From positions 1 through 44,258 of the forward strand of contig DGDL01000039.1 of assembly GCA_002385415.1 (NCBI GenBank): a stretch of DNA of 44,258 nt. Direction: 5' to 3'. A program made the position numbers and the translations under genes. Positions within the stretch are counted from its first letter, which is position 1. Each line of letters opens with the position of its first letter. The notes beneath the pieces were generated by a model, which worked only from the letters and a program-made list of their open reading frames with translations, made no database searches and was not told the DNA's origin. Source of the DNA: Clostridiales bacterium UBA3953 (GTDB lineage: Bacteria > Bacillota > Clostridia > Oscillospirales > CAG-272). Shown here one piece after another: positions 7,841 to 15,005 of the stretch.

Positions 7841-7866
7841 AAAGCCGGGTATGCCCCGGTTTTTTT
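7841..7866 (+). terminator. Intrinsic terminator of coaE-SLT-ogt operon
   Basis: CCGGG (7845-7849) pairs with CCCGG (7855-7859), extended by A-T and G-T pairs. It is followed by seven T residues, GTTTTTG and no gene for 240 bases. Confidence 0.85.
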
Positions 7867-7923
7867 GTTTTTGTGGCAATCTTCGGCGCATCCCCTGCGG
7901 CACAGTGGCCACAGCCGATGATG

Positions 7924-7952
7924 TTGACACAAGCACGTGTCGATGTTATAAT
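7924..7952 (+). promoter_or_regulatory. Perfect-consensus promoter upstream of ogg-like gene
   Basis: TTGACA (7924-7929), a 17-base spacer and TATAAT (7947-7952) match the sigma-A consensus at all 12 positions, with an extended TG-T. Transcription would start near 7959 and leave a leader of about 155 bases before the glycosylase start. The leader holds a 17-codon frame (ATG 7990) without a clear ribosome site, and a small hairpin (CGCAG/CTGCG near 8050-8065). Confidence 0.85.
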
Positions 7953-8113
7953 GCAAAAATACGCACATTATCGCACAAGCCGTTTTAATTATGGATATAA
8001 CATTAAGTGGCAAGCACTTCTGCGTTATCCGGTGTATATGCTAAAAATGCGCAGAGGGCGCTGCGATAAATGCGGTAAATGCACAATCTTTTGGAGAGTT
8101 ATACATATTTACG

Positions 8114-9007
8114 ATGAGCAGTATAATCGAGAAATTCGAGCCGGGTAAAGCTGTTGTGACCGGGCTTTCGGATTTCGACATAACGCAGGTTTTCGACTGC
8201 GGACAGTGTTTCAGATTTGACCCCGACCCCGAGGGGGGGATTTCGGGCATAGCGTTCGGCAGACGAGTGAGATTTGAGCAGCCGCAGGCCGATACGCTCG
8301 TGATACATGGCGCGAGCCGCGACGATTACGAGAGGATATGGAAGCGCTATCTCGCGCTTGACGAAGATTACGGCGCGATAAAGGCGGATATTGCCGAGAA
8401 ATTCACGCCGTTTGACAAGGCGGGGATAATCTGCGCGGCAATGGAGCGGGGCGGCGGGATACGCGTGCTCAGGCAGGAGCCGTGGGAGACGCTTTGCTCG
8501 TTCATTGTGTCGCAAAACAACAATATGCCGCGAATAAAAAAGATAATCGCCGCGCTGTCGGAGGCGTACGGCGAAAAGTTTGAGTGCAAAACCGAGGCGG
8601 GCGAGCGAATCGTTTGCAGCGCGTTCCCGACGCCGGAGGCGCTTGCCGAGGCAGGCGAGCAGGCAATATATGCGCTGCGGACGGGGTTTAGAGCAAAGTA
8701 CATATTTGACGCTGCGCGGCGGGTTGCGGAGGGCGAGATCGACCTTGAGGCTGTTGCCAAGCTGCCGACCAGCGAAGCGGCGGCCGAGCTGATGAAGATT
8801 AAGGGTGTGGGAATAAAGGTCGCAAGCTGTGTGCTGCTGTTCGGGTTCGGGCGGACAGAGGTGTTCCCGGTCGACGTGTGGGTAAGGCGCGTGCTTGAAA
8901 AGTATTACCCGGACAGCCTCGACATCTCCGCGCTCGGGCGTTACGCCGGCATCGCACAGCAGTATCTGTTTTACTACGAGCGCTATACCGCCGGCGGAAC
9001 GAGATAG
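8114..9007 (+). CDS. OGG1-like 8-oxoguanine DNA glycosylase/AP lyase
   Basis: This bifunctional base-excision repair enzyme removes 8-oxoguanine. The 297 residues have the OGG N-terminal domain (residues about 15-120, including TQVFDCGQCFRF) and the HhH-GPD domain. Catalytic Lys235 is in GVGIKVASCVLLF and Asp254 in FPVDVWVRR, matching human OGG1 K249 and D268. The sequence SFIVSQNNN near 129 is also typical. GGAG lies 17 bases before the ATG, longer than usual. The gene is monocistronic behind a very strong promoter and is followed by a family hairpin. Confidence 0.92.
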   Translation: MSSIIEKFEPGKAVVTGLSDFDITQVFDCGQCFRFDPDPEGGISGIAFGRRVRFEQPQADTLVIHGASRDDYERIWKRYLALDEDYGAIKADIAEKFTPFDKAGIICAAMERGGGIRVLRQEPWETLCSFIVSQNNNMPRIKKIIAALSEAYGEKFECKTEAGERIVCSAFPTPEALAEAGEQAIYALRTGFRAKYIFDAARRVAEGEIDLEAVAKLPTSEAAAELMKIKGVGIKVASCVLLFGFGRTEVFPVDVWVRRVLEKYYPDSLDISALGRYAGIAQQYLFYYERYTAGGTR

Positions 9008-9027
9008 TTACCGGCAGGGGAGACGAT

Positions 9028-9062
9028 TGTGGGGGAGCTTTTTGAAAAAAAGCTCCCCCACA
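9028..9062. repeat. Dispersed 3'-end hairpin, copy C (after ogg-like gene)
   Basis: TGTGGGGGAGCTTTTT pairs perfectly with AAAAAGCTCCCCCACA over a short GAA loop, 20 bases past the stop. The tail is ACCCGCG, with no T-tract. It is the longest perfect copy of the family. Confidence 0.88.
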
Positions 9063-9122
9063 CCCGCGAAAAAATCATTTATGTCGCTTTCTTTTGGGCG
9101 GTGCACCTGCAGCGCTCACTGT

Positions 9123-9920
9123 TTACTGCGCCGCGCCCTCCACTATCACGCCGTTGTGATAAGCTGCGATAGCGCCCGTCAGCATAGTTGCAAGCTTGTC
9201 GCGGTATTCTTTAGTCTCAAGCAATGCTGCCTCCTCATAATTTGAGAGAAACCCGCATTCGACGGTGACTGCGGGCGCAACGGCGCGGTGCATGAGGAAA
9301 ATGGCGCTGGTCGCGGGCTTTATCTGGCGCGTGTTGTCGGGCTGGACCAGCGCAACGTTTGTCGAGCGTATGTACTCGGCAAGCGCTTTGCTGCGCTCGC
9401 AGTTTTTCGAGTACCAGACCTGAAGACCCTTGTAGCGCGGGTCGGAAAATTTGTTCATGTGTATGCTGACGAGCGGCGCGTCGGGGTTGGCAAGCGCGAT
9501 GTTGAGCCGAGCCTTCAGGTCGGACATCTTGCGCGAGCCTTTTGGCGCCTCGCCGCCGACAGCCTCGTCGGTAGTTCGCGTTTCGATGACTTCGAAACCG
9601 ACGGCACGCAAAAGCTCGGCGAGCGTGAGCGAAATCTCAAGATTGAGCGTTTTCTCGGGCGTGCCGGTGACGCTTACCGCGCCGCCGTCGCGGCCTCCGT
9701 GGCCGGCGTCGACAATAATCCGCATCGTGCCGCCGGCGAACATGCCGGGCGACATGCCGGCGGCTTCGGCGTCGCGTTCGGTGCTGCGCGCACCGCCGAA
9801 TTGGTTGCCGATATGTCCGATAGCGATTGCCGCCAGCGTCAAAATCAGGGACACCGCGGCGAGTTTGAGTATGAAAAATACCGCATCGCGGGTTTTTTCT
9901 TGTTCGGTTTTGGCTGTCAT
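9123..9920 (-). CDS. cwlD: CwlD-type N-acetylmuramoyl-L-alanine amidase
   Basis: This Amidase_3 enzyme removes peptide side chains from muramic acid. In spore formers CwlD starts muramic delta-lactam synthesis in the cortex. The 265-residue protein has an N-terminal membrane anchor (about 14-36), a short linker, then zinc ligands H74 (IVDAGHGGRDGG), E89 (PEKTLNLEIS) and H154 (VSIHMNKF), and catalytic E221 (VECGFLSN). All key residues are present. GGAG precedes the ATG by about 10 bases. The specific CwlD role is inferred from size, anchor and the sporulating host; a general autolysin is possible. Confidence 0.85.
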   Translation of the reverse strand: MTAKTEQEKTRDAVFFILKLAAVSLILTLAAIAIGHIGNQFGGARSTERDAEAAGMSPGMFAGGTMRIIVDAGHGGRDGGAVSVTGTPEKTLNLEISLTLAELLRAVGFEVIETRTTDEAVGGEAPKGSRKMSDLKARLNIALANPDAPLVSIHMNKFSDPRYKGLQVWYSKNCERSKALAEYIRSTNVALVQPDNTRQIKPATSAIFLMHRAVAPAVTVECGFLSNYEEAALLETKEYRDKLATMLTGAIAAYHNGVIVEGAAQ

Positions 9921-9956
9921 ATATGCCGGTCTCCGTTGTGGTTATCATCAAAGAAT

Positions 9957-9986
9957 AATATTCGCGAGCATGTTAAAATATTCGCG
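9957..9986. promoter_or_regulatory. Direct repeat upstream of cwlD
   Basis: AATATTCGCG occurs at 9957-9966 and again at 9977-9986. The 20-base period is about two helical turns. The repeats lie 37-66 bases before the cwlD start and could be a regulator binding site. The rest of 9990-10339 holds no gene I can support, only a 7-bp inverted repeat (GTGTACT 10122-10128 with AGTACAC 10172-10178). Confidence 0.35.
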
Positions 9987-10339
9987 GTGCACCGCGCCCA
10001 CTGAACCCGCCTGCCGCCCGCGCCAAAGACGCGGAATATGTATAGGGGCACGAGTGACACAGCACAATCTGTCTTAATAGCGCATAGTGAAACGCACAGC
10101 AAACGCAGACTAATTTTTGCGGTGTACTTAGGCATGACGCTGTGGCAACGGCGCGGTATAAGTTAGAGATTAGTACACAGCACGACAAGAAACCGGTGCA
10201 AAAGCTTTTGGAAGGTGAACTGCCCAAAAAGTTTCCCTCAAATCCCCGTCCCTCTGCAGCCAATTGAGGGCTGCAAGCGAGTGGCTTTTTCCAAAACGAA
10301 TCCGCATCCCGCTTCCCGCGGACAGACCTGCCAAAATAC

Positions 10340-10368
10340 TTGCGCGAGTGGCTGTGCTGTGCTATAAT
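10340..10368 (+). promoter_or_regulatory. manA promoter
   Basis: TTGCGC (10340-10345), 17 bases and TATAAT (10363-10368) with extended TG-C form a good sigma-A promoter. It is 32 bases before the TTG start of manA. Confidence 0.75.
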
Positions 10369-10400
10369 ATTTCACAACGAAAACGTTCGGAGGTCTAATT

Positions 10401-11309
10401 TTGGAACGAGAGAAATATCCGCTTCGGCTCGACCCGACCCGCAAACAGATAATCTGGGGCGGCCGCAGACTTATAGAAAACTACGGCATACCGTTTGACG
10501 GAGAAAACCTTGCCGAGGCTTGGGTGCTTTCGGTACACCCCGAGGGCAACAACACAATAATAAACGGCCCACACGCCGGCATCACGCTCGGCGACTATCT
10601 CGGCATCGACGCCAACACCACCGACTTTGGGATAATGATAAAACTCATCGACGCCGCCGACAGGCTGTCCATACAGGTACACCCGGTCAAAACCGAGTTG
10701 TGGTATGTAATGGACGCCGAACCGGGCGCAACCCTCGTCTACGGGCTGAAAGACAAGTTCGACGAGCAGCAGTTCCGCGCCGCGCTCGCCGACGGCACAG
10801 TCCAGGAGCTGCTAAACTACGTCCCCGTCAAGCCCGGCGACGTGTTTTTCATCCCGCAGGGGCTGGTACACGCCATCGGCGCAGGAATCCTCATCGCTGA
10901 AATACAGCAAAACTCCAATGTCACCTACCGCGTGTACGACTATAACCGCCGCCAAAAGGACGGCAGCCTCCGCCAGCTCCACGTCGACGAGGCTATGGGC
11001 GTCATACGCGACTTTTCACACGAGCAGATAGAGGCGCTGCGCTTCAGCACGCACTGCAAGCGCGACGAAAGCCTGCTTGCCTCGTGTGAGCTGTTTAGGG
11101 TAAACAGATACAAGCTTGACGGCACGCTCGAGTATCGCGGCGAACCGGGCGAATTTGCAAACGTGCTGTGCCTTTCCGGCGACGCCACGCTTACCGCATA
11201 CGGCAAAACCGAGCAGCTCGCCGCGGGCTACAGCTACTTTGTGCCGGCGGATTTCGGCACGCTCGAAATTTCGGGCAGGGCAGAGGTAATAGTCACCGCA
11301 TCAAAATAA
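10401..11309 (+). CDS. manA: Type I mannose-6-phosphate isomerase
   Basis: This zinc enzyme interconverts mannose 6-phosphate and fructose 6-phosphate. The 302 residues start at TTG 10401 behind CGGAGG with 7-base spacing. Metal ligands Q92 and H94 (SIQVHP), E99 (KTELWYVMDAEPGA) and H157 (PQGLVHAIGAG) are all present, as is ILIAEIQQNSNVTYRVYDY. In relatives about 13 residues (DDEYA...YG) normally lie between QVHP and KTE; here they are missing in frame, giving QVHPVKTE. The C-terminal beta domain is complete. It has its own promoter. Confidence 0.93.
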   Translation: MEREKYPLRLDPTRKQIIWGGRRLIENYGIPFDGENLAEAWVLSVHPEGNNTIINGPHAGITLGDYLGIDANTTDFGIMIKLIDAADRLSIQVHPVKTELWYVMDAEPGATLVYGLKDKFDEQQFRAALADGTVQELLNYVPVKPGDVFFIPQGLVHAIGAGILIAEIQQNSNVTYRVYDYNRRQKDGSLRQLHVDEAMGVIRDFSHEQIEALRFSTHCKRDESLLASCELFRVNRYKLDGTLEYRGEPGEFANVLCLSGDATLTAYGKTEQLAAGYSYFVPADFGTLEISGRAEVIVTASK

Positions 11310-11310
11310 G

Positions 11311-11316
11311 TATAAT
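11311..11316 (+). promoter_or_regulatory. Possible -10 of solute-binding protein gene
   Basis: A TATAAT hexamer lies just after the manA stop and 51 bases before the lipoprotein start. The -35 is poor, so the gene may also be read from the manA promoter. Confidence 0.35.
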
Positions 11317-11366
11317 ATAGTACAGCCAAATACAGGTCGCCGAGAGCGCGGAAAGGAACGTGTGAT

Positions 11367-12836
11367 ATGAAACGTCAAATCGCAACCCTTATAGCGACAG
11401 CCATGCTGCTTGTTTCTCTGGTTTCCTGTTCCGACAACACCGCCAGCACCGCCAAAACGCAGGATACAACCGTAACCGAATCCGAAACCCGCCCGTATCT
11501 CGACATGCTGGGCGAGTATAATTTCGACGGCGAAGACTTCGTCGTGCTGTGCCGCAAAGACACCGAGTTCGAGGTTGCGGTCGACGAGCTGACCGGCGAC
11601 CTTGTCGAGGACGAGATTTACAAACGCAACGCCGAGATAAGCGAACGCTTCAACGTGAAAATCGTCACCCACGCGATCGACGGCCTTTGGCCTTCCCGCG
11701 ACTCGTTTATGAAAACCGTCATAGACGAAGTTTCGGCGGGCGGCGGCTCGTTCGACCTCATTATGGGCTACCAGGCCTATATGTGCGGCACCGGGCTTGC
11801 CGACTACCTGCTAAATATCCACGATCTGCCGGCAATCGACCTCGGCGCAAGATACTATTACCACGACATCATCGACCAGATCACGATAAACGGCAAACTC
11901 CTGTATCTGGTCGGCGACTACACGCTCACGGTCTGGAAACACCTGTTTGTCTACTTTTTCAACAAACAGCTCGCGACCGACTATAACCTGCCCGACCTCT
12001 ATCAGCTTGTACGCGACGGCGTCTGGACGATAGACAGGCTCATCGAGCTGTCGGCCGACGTATATGCCGACGTCAACGGCAACGGCAAAGAGGACGACGG
12101 CGACCTGTACGGGCTTGCTACCGACTTCGGCAATATCGCCGACGCCTATTATTCGGCGTTTGAGATACCCATAACAGTGCCCGACCCCGACGGTCTGCCC
12201 GCCATCAACACCGATATATCGAAGTTCGACAGCGTCGTTGCCAAACTGTCGAATTTCATCCACAACTCGCCGGGCGTCCACTCGTTTAAGATGATATCAA
12301 CGATGACCGAAAATCCGCTCACCGACATGTTCATCGCCGGCCGCGCGCTGTTTTACCCCGACATGCTCGATTATGCGGTGGTGTTCCGTGGGCTGGAGAC
12401 CGACTTTGGTATAATACCGTACCCCAAATGGGACGAGACGCAAAAACTCTACCGGTCGCAGTCGTGGAACGGTTACAATTTCATGACCGTTCCCAAAGAC
12501 GCGCGCAATCTCGAGAAGACCGGCGTCATGATAGAAGCGCTCAACGCAGCGAGCCTGAAAACCGTCGTGCCTACCTATTTCGACACGGCGCTGAAAGTCA
12601 AATTCACGCGCGATGACGAGTCGGGCGAGATGCTCGAGATTATCCGCGAGGGTATAAGCTACCAGTTCGGATATTTCTTCCAGGTGCCGCTGTATGCCGG
12701 TTGCGAGGCATACCGCATACGCGACCTGGTGGAGAAGACTAAACCGGCGGTGGCCTCGACTTTCAGATCGGTCGAGAAAAAACTGAATGCCAACCTTGAT
12801 GCCATTCTCCAGGTTTATACCGGTGATGCACAGTAA
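11367..12836 (+). CDS. Extracellular solute-binding lipoprotein (copy 1)
   Basis: This 489-residue protein has a signal peptide and a lipobox ending LVSLVSC with lipidated Cys21, then a Ser/Thr-rich linker and a two-lobed periplasmic-binding-protein-like domain. It is probably an ABC-transporter sugar receptor on the outer face of the membrane. Residues about 235-248 contain DVNGNGKEDDGDLYG, an EF-hand-like calcium loop with D/N spacing as in dockerins. The C-terminal half (TALKVKFTRDDESGEM) resembles copies 2 and 3 at 39898 and 43215. No permease or ATPase gene is adjacent. AAAGGA precedes the ATG. Confidence 0.85.
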   Translation: MKRQIATLIATAMLLVSLVSCSDNTASTAKTQDTTVTESETRPYLDMLGEYNFDGEDFVVLCRKDTEFEVAVDELTGDLVEDEIYKRNAEISERFNVKIVTHAIDGLWPSRDSFMKTVIDEVSAGGGSFDLIMGYQAYMCGTGLADYLLNIHDLPAIDLGARYYYHDIIDQITINGKLLYLVGDYTLTVWKHLFVYFFNKQLATDYNLPDLYQLVRDGVWTIDRLIELSADVYADVNGNGKEDDGDLYGLATDFGNIADAYYSAFEIPITVPDPDGLPAINTDISKFDSVVAKLSNFIHNSPGVHSFKMISTMTENPLTDMFIAGRALFYPDMLDYAVVFRGLETDFGIIPYPKWDETQKLYRSQSWNGYNFMTVPKDARNLEKTGVMIEALNAASLKTVVPTYFDTALKVKFTRDDESGEMLEIIREGISYQFGYFFQVPLYAGCEAYRIRDLVEKTKPAVASTFRSVEKKLNANLDAILQVYTGDAQ

Positions 12837-12889
12837 CGGCGGTTTGCCGGGCTGCGGTCGGCAGATTTGGAGTAAAATAAAAAAAGGAT

Positions 12890-13549
12890 ATGAAATACTG
12901 TGAAAAATGCAGCGTTTCGGTGCGCGGGGACAGGGAACTGTGCCCGCTGTGCCAGAGCAGACTGACGGGTGAGGGCGAGCCAGAGCCGTTCCCGGCGGTC
13001 AGCTCTGTATATCGCCAGTTCGAGCGGCTGTTCAAGTGGCTGCTTTTCGCCACGGTTTCGGCTGCGATTATTTGCGTGGCAATAAATTTGATGCTGCCCG
13101 ATACCGGTGCCTGGTCACTGTTTGCGCTGCTCGGACTCGGCTGTTTTTGGATTATAATGTACCTGTCAATCAAGCGCAAGTCGGGCATCGCGCGGTATAT
13201 AGCCAACCAAGCCGCGGTTGTCGCCGTGGGAAGCGTGGTGTGGGACTATGTGACCGGCTGGCGCGGCTGGTCGCTCGATTACGCCATGCCGATAGCGTTC
13301 ACTGCGGCTATGCTCGCGATAACCGTGGTATCGCGCGTGCTGCGCAGCGATGCAGGCGACTATATAACCTCGCTTGTGCTCATCGGGCTCGGCGGGCTTA
13401 TCCCGCTTGTCTTCTATTTCACGGGTGTGCTGCTCATAGTCATACCGTCAATAATCTGCGTTGCATGCAGCCTCATACTGTTTGTCGGTCTGCTTGTGTT
13501 CAAGGGCAGCGAGATGAAGTATGAGCTGTCGAAACGTTTCCATGTATAA
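12890..13549 (+). CDS. DUF6320-like zinc-ribbon membrane protein
   Basis: This 219-residue protein has an N-terminal zinc ribbon (C4-x2-C7 in MKYCEKC and C18-x2-C21 in CPLC) followed by about six hydrophobic helices from residue 47 to 205. The conserved block VWDYVTGWRGWSLDYAMPI lies in the middle. From memory this matches the DUF6320 family of Clostridia, whose function is unknown. The AAAAAGGAT sequence sits almost against the ATG, closer than usual. It is followed after 14 bases by the methyltransferase gene, probably in one transcript. Confidence 0.8.
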   Translation: MKYCEKCSVSVRGDRELCPLCQSRLTGEGEPEPFPAVSSVYRQFERLFKWLLFATVSAAIICVAINLMLPDTGAWSLFALLGLGCFWIIMYLSIKRKSGIARYIANQAAVVAVGSVVWDYVTGWRGWSLDYAMPIAFTAAMLAITVVSRVLRSDAGDYITSLVLIGLGGLIPLVFYFTGVLLIVIPSIICVACSLILFVGLLVFKGSEMKYELSKRFHV

Positions 13550-13563
13550 GGATAAGGAATATA

Positions 13564-14760
13564 ATGGATATAACCGAGTTTAAGTCAAAACTGGCCGACG
13601 CGGTCGCCGACATGCGTCGGCTCACGCTTTCGCGGCCGTCAGCGACGGCGCGGGACACGTTTGGCGTGTCTGCGGCAGTCAGGCGCGCCGAGGGCAGGCT
13701 GTTTGCCGGCTCCAGCGGGAACCCGATGCTTCAGCTTGCGGTGTATACGATGGACGGTAAGGTGCGGCATATCAACATGCCCGCGGGCGATGCAGCGGAC
13801 AGGCTGGCTGGGCTGCTGCTTGCCGATTTCGCGCAGCTCAACATCTCGTCGGCGCGAGGAGAGTTTGAGGCAAAGCGCGCCAAAGACGGCTCGCCGGTGA
13901 TAACGCGCAAGCTGCCGCGAAAAAAAGGCGGCGAGCAAGCTCCTGCCGAGCCTATCGGCACGCATAACCGCGAGAAAAACCTTATTTTGAGCGAGGGCGA
14001 ACACGGCGCGTTTTTGGCCGCGCTCGGGCTGGCAGACCATGCGGGCAGGGTAAAAAGCAAGATGCGCCCCAAATACCGGCAGATCAACAGGTTCCTTGAG
14101 TATCTGGCCGACATTGCCGACAGGCTGCCGGCCGACGGCGAGATATATGCGCTTGACCTGTGCTGCGGTAAAAGCTATTTAACTTTTGCGGCGTACTATT
14201 ACATCACCGCGGTGCGCGGACGCAGGCTGAAAATGGTGGGGGTAGACATAAAGCCCGACGTTATAGAGTATTGCCGGGAGACGGCTGCGGCGCTGGGCTG
14301 GAACGGGCTCGAGTATATCTGTGGCGACATCGAGGCGTTTGTGCCGGAGCGCACGCCTGACATTGTGCTGTCGCTGCATGCGTGCGATACGGCTACCGAT
14401 ATAGTGCTTGCGAAGGCGGCGCAGGCGGGCGCGCGCGTGATACTTTCGACGCCGTGCTGCCAGCATGAGCTGTATAACCTGATGGAACCGCCGCCGGCCG
14501 GGCTGCAGGCGCTGTGCTCGCAGCCGCTTATCAGGCACAAGCTGACGGATGCGTTTACCGATGCGCTGCGAGTGCTGTATCTTGAAGCATGCGGCTACAG
14601 TGTCAATGCGGTGGAGCTGGTCGACCCGGAAGAAACGCCGAAAAACACGTTGATCCGCGCGGTAAAGGTGCGTGGGCGCAACCCCGAGGCGCGTCGCCGC
14701 TTTGAGCAGTCGTGCGAGTACCTTGGCGCGCGACCGTCAAAGCTGACATTTGATTGGTAG
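13564..14760 (+). CDS. SAM-dependent methyltransferase, PF13679-like
   Basis: This 398-residue protein has a class I methyltransferase domain in its C-terminal half. It shows motif I (YALDLCCGKSYLTF, about residues 197-210), VGVDIKPDVIEYC, LSLHACDTATDIVLA and STPCCQHEL. This pattern is typical of the Methyltransf_32 group that includes GSTCD/METTL25-like proteins. The N-terminal 150 residues form a separate domain with a basic stretch (RKLPRKKGG). The substrate is unknown; RNA is plausible. AAGGA precedes the ATG, and a family hairpin follows the stop. Confidence 0.82.
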   Translation: MDITEFKSKLADAVADMRRLTLSRPSATARDTFGVSAAVRRAEGRLFAGSSGNPMLQLAVYTMDGKVRHINMPAGDAADRLAGLLLADFAQLNISSARGEFEAKRAKDGSPVITRKLPRKKGGEQAPAEPIGTHNREKNLILSEGEHGAFLAALGLADHAGRVKSKMRPKYRQINRFLEYLADIADRLPADGEIYALDLCCGKSYLTFAAYYYITAVRGRRLKMVGVDIKPDVIEYCRETAAALGWNGLEYICGDIEAFVPERTPDIVLSLHACDTATDIVLAKAAQAGARVILSTPCCQHELYNLMEPPPAGLQALCSQPLIRHKLTDAFTDALRVLYLEACGYSVNAVELVDPEETPKNTLIRAVKVRGRNPEARRRFEQSCEYLGARPSKLTFDW

Positions 14761-14801
14761 CGGTGCATCTATTAAGTCGTCGCAGCGGAACGCTATATAG
14801 T

Positions 14802-14829
14802 GGGGTAGCTTTTTGAAAAAAGCTACCCC
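14802..14829. repeat. Dispersed 3'-end hairpin, copy D (after methyltransferase gene)
   Basis: GGGGTAGCTTTTT pairs with AAAAAGCTACCCC, 41 bases past the stop. Relative to other copies G-C at one stem position is replaced by T-A on both arms, a compensatory change. Confidence 0.85.
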
Positions 14830-14976
14830 GCATCCGTAAAATATGCAATGCACCGAGCCACAGCACCGGAAGGAGCGCATAAACCGCAAAAAGCTTCTTG
14901 CAGCTCGACACACATCCAAAATATTGTAAATATATAGTAAAACTAAACAAACATATATCCAAACATTAGCAAACTA

Positions 14977-15005
14977 TTGACATATTAACAAAGTGGTGTT
15001 AAGAT
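14977..15005 (+). promoter_or_regulatory. Promoter overlapping the diguanylate cyclase start
   Basis: TTGACA (14977-14982), a 17-base spacer and TAAGAT (15000-15005) form a good promoter, but the -10 ends directly against the ATG at 15006. Transcription would begin near 15012, inside the apparent gene. Either the mRNA starts at another promoter or translation begins downstream, for example at GTG 15036. Confidence 0.55.
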
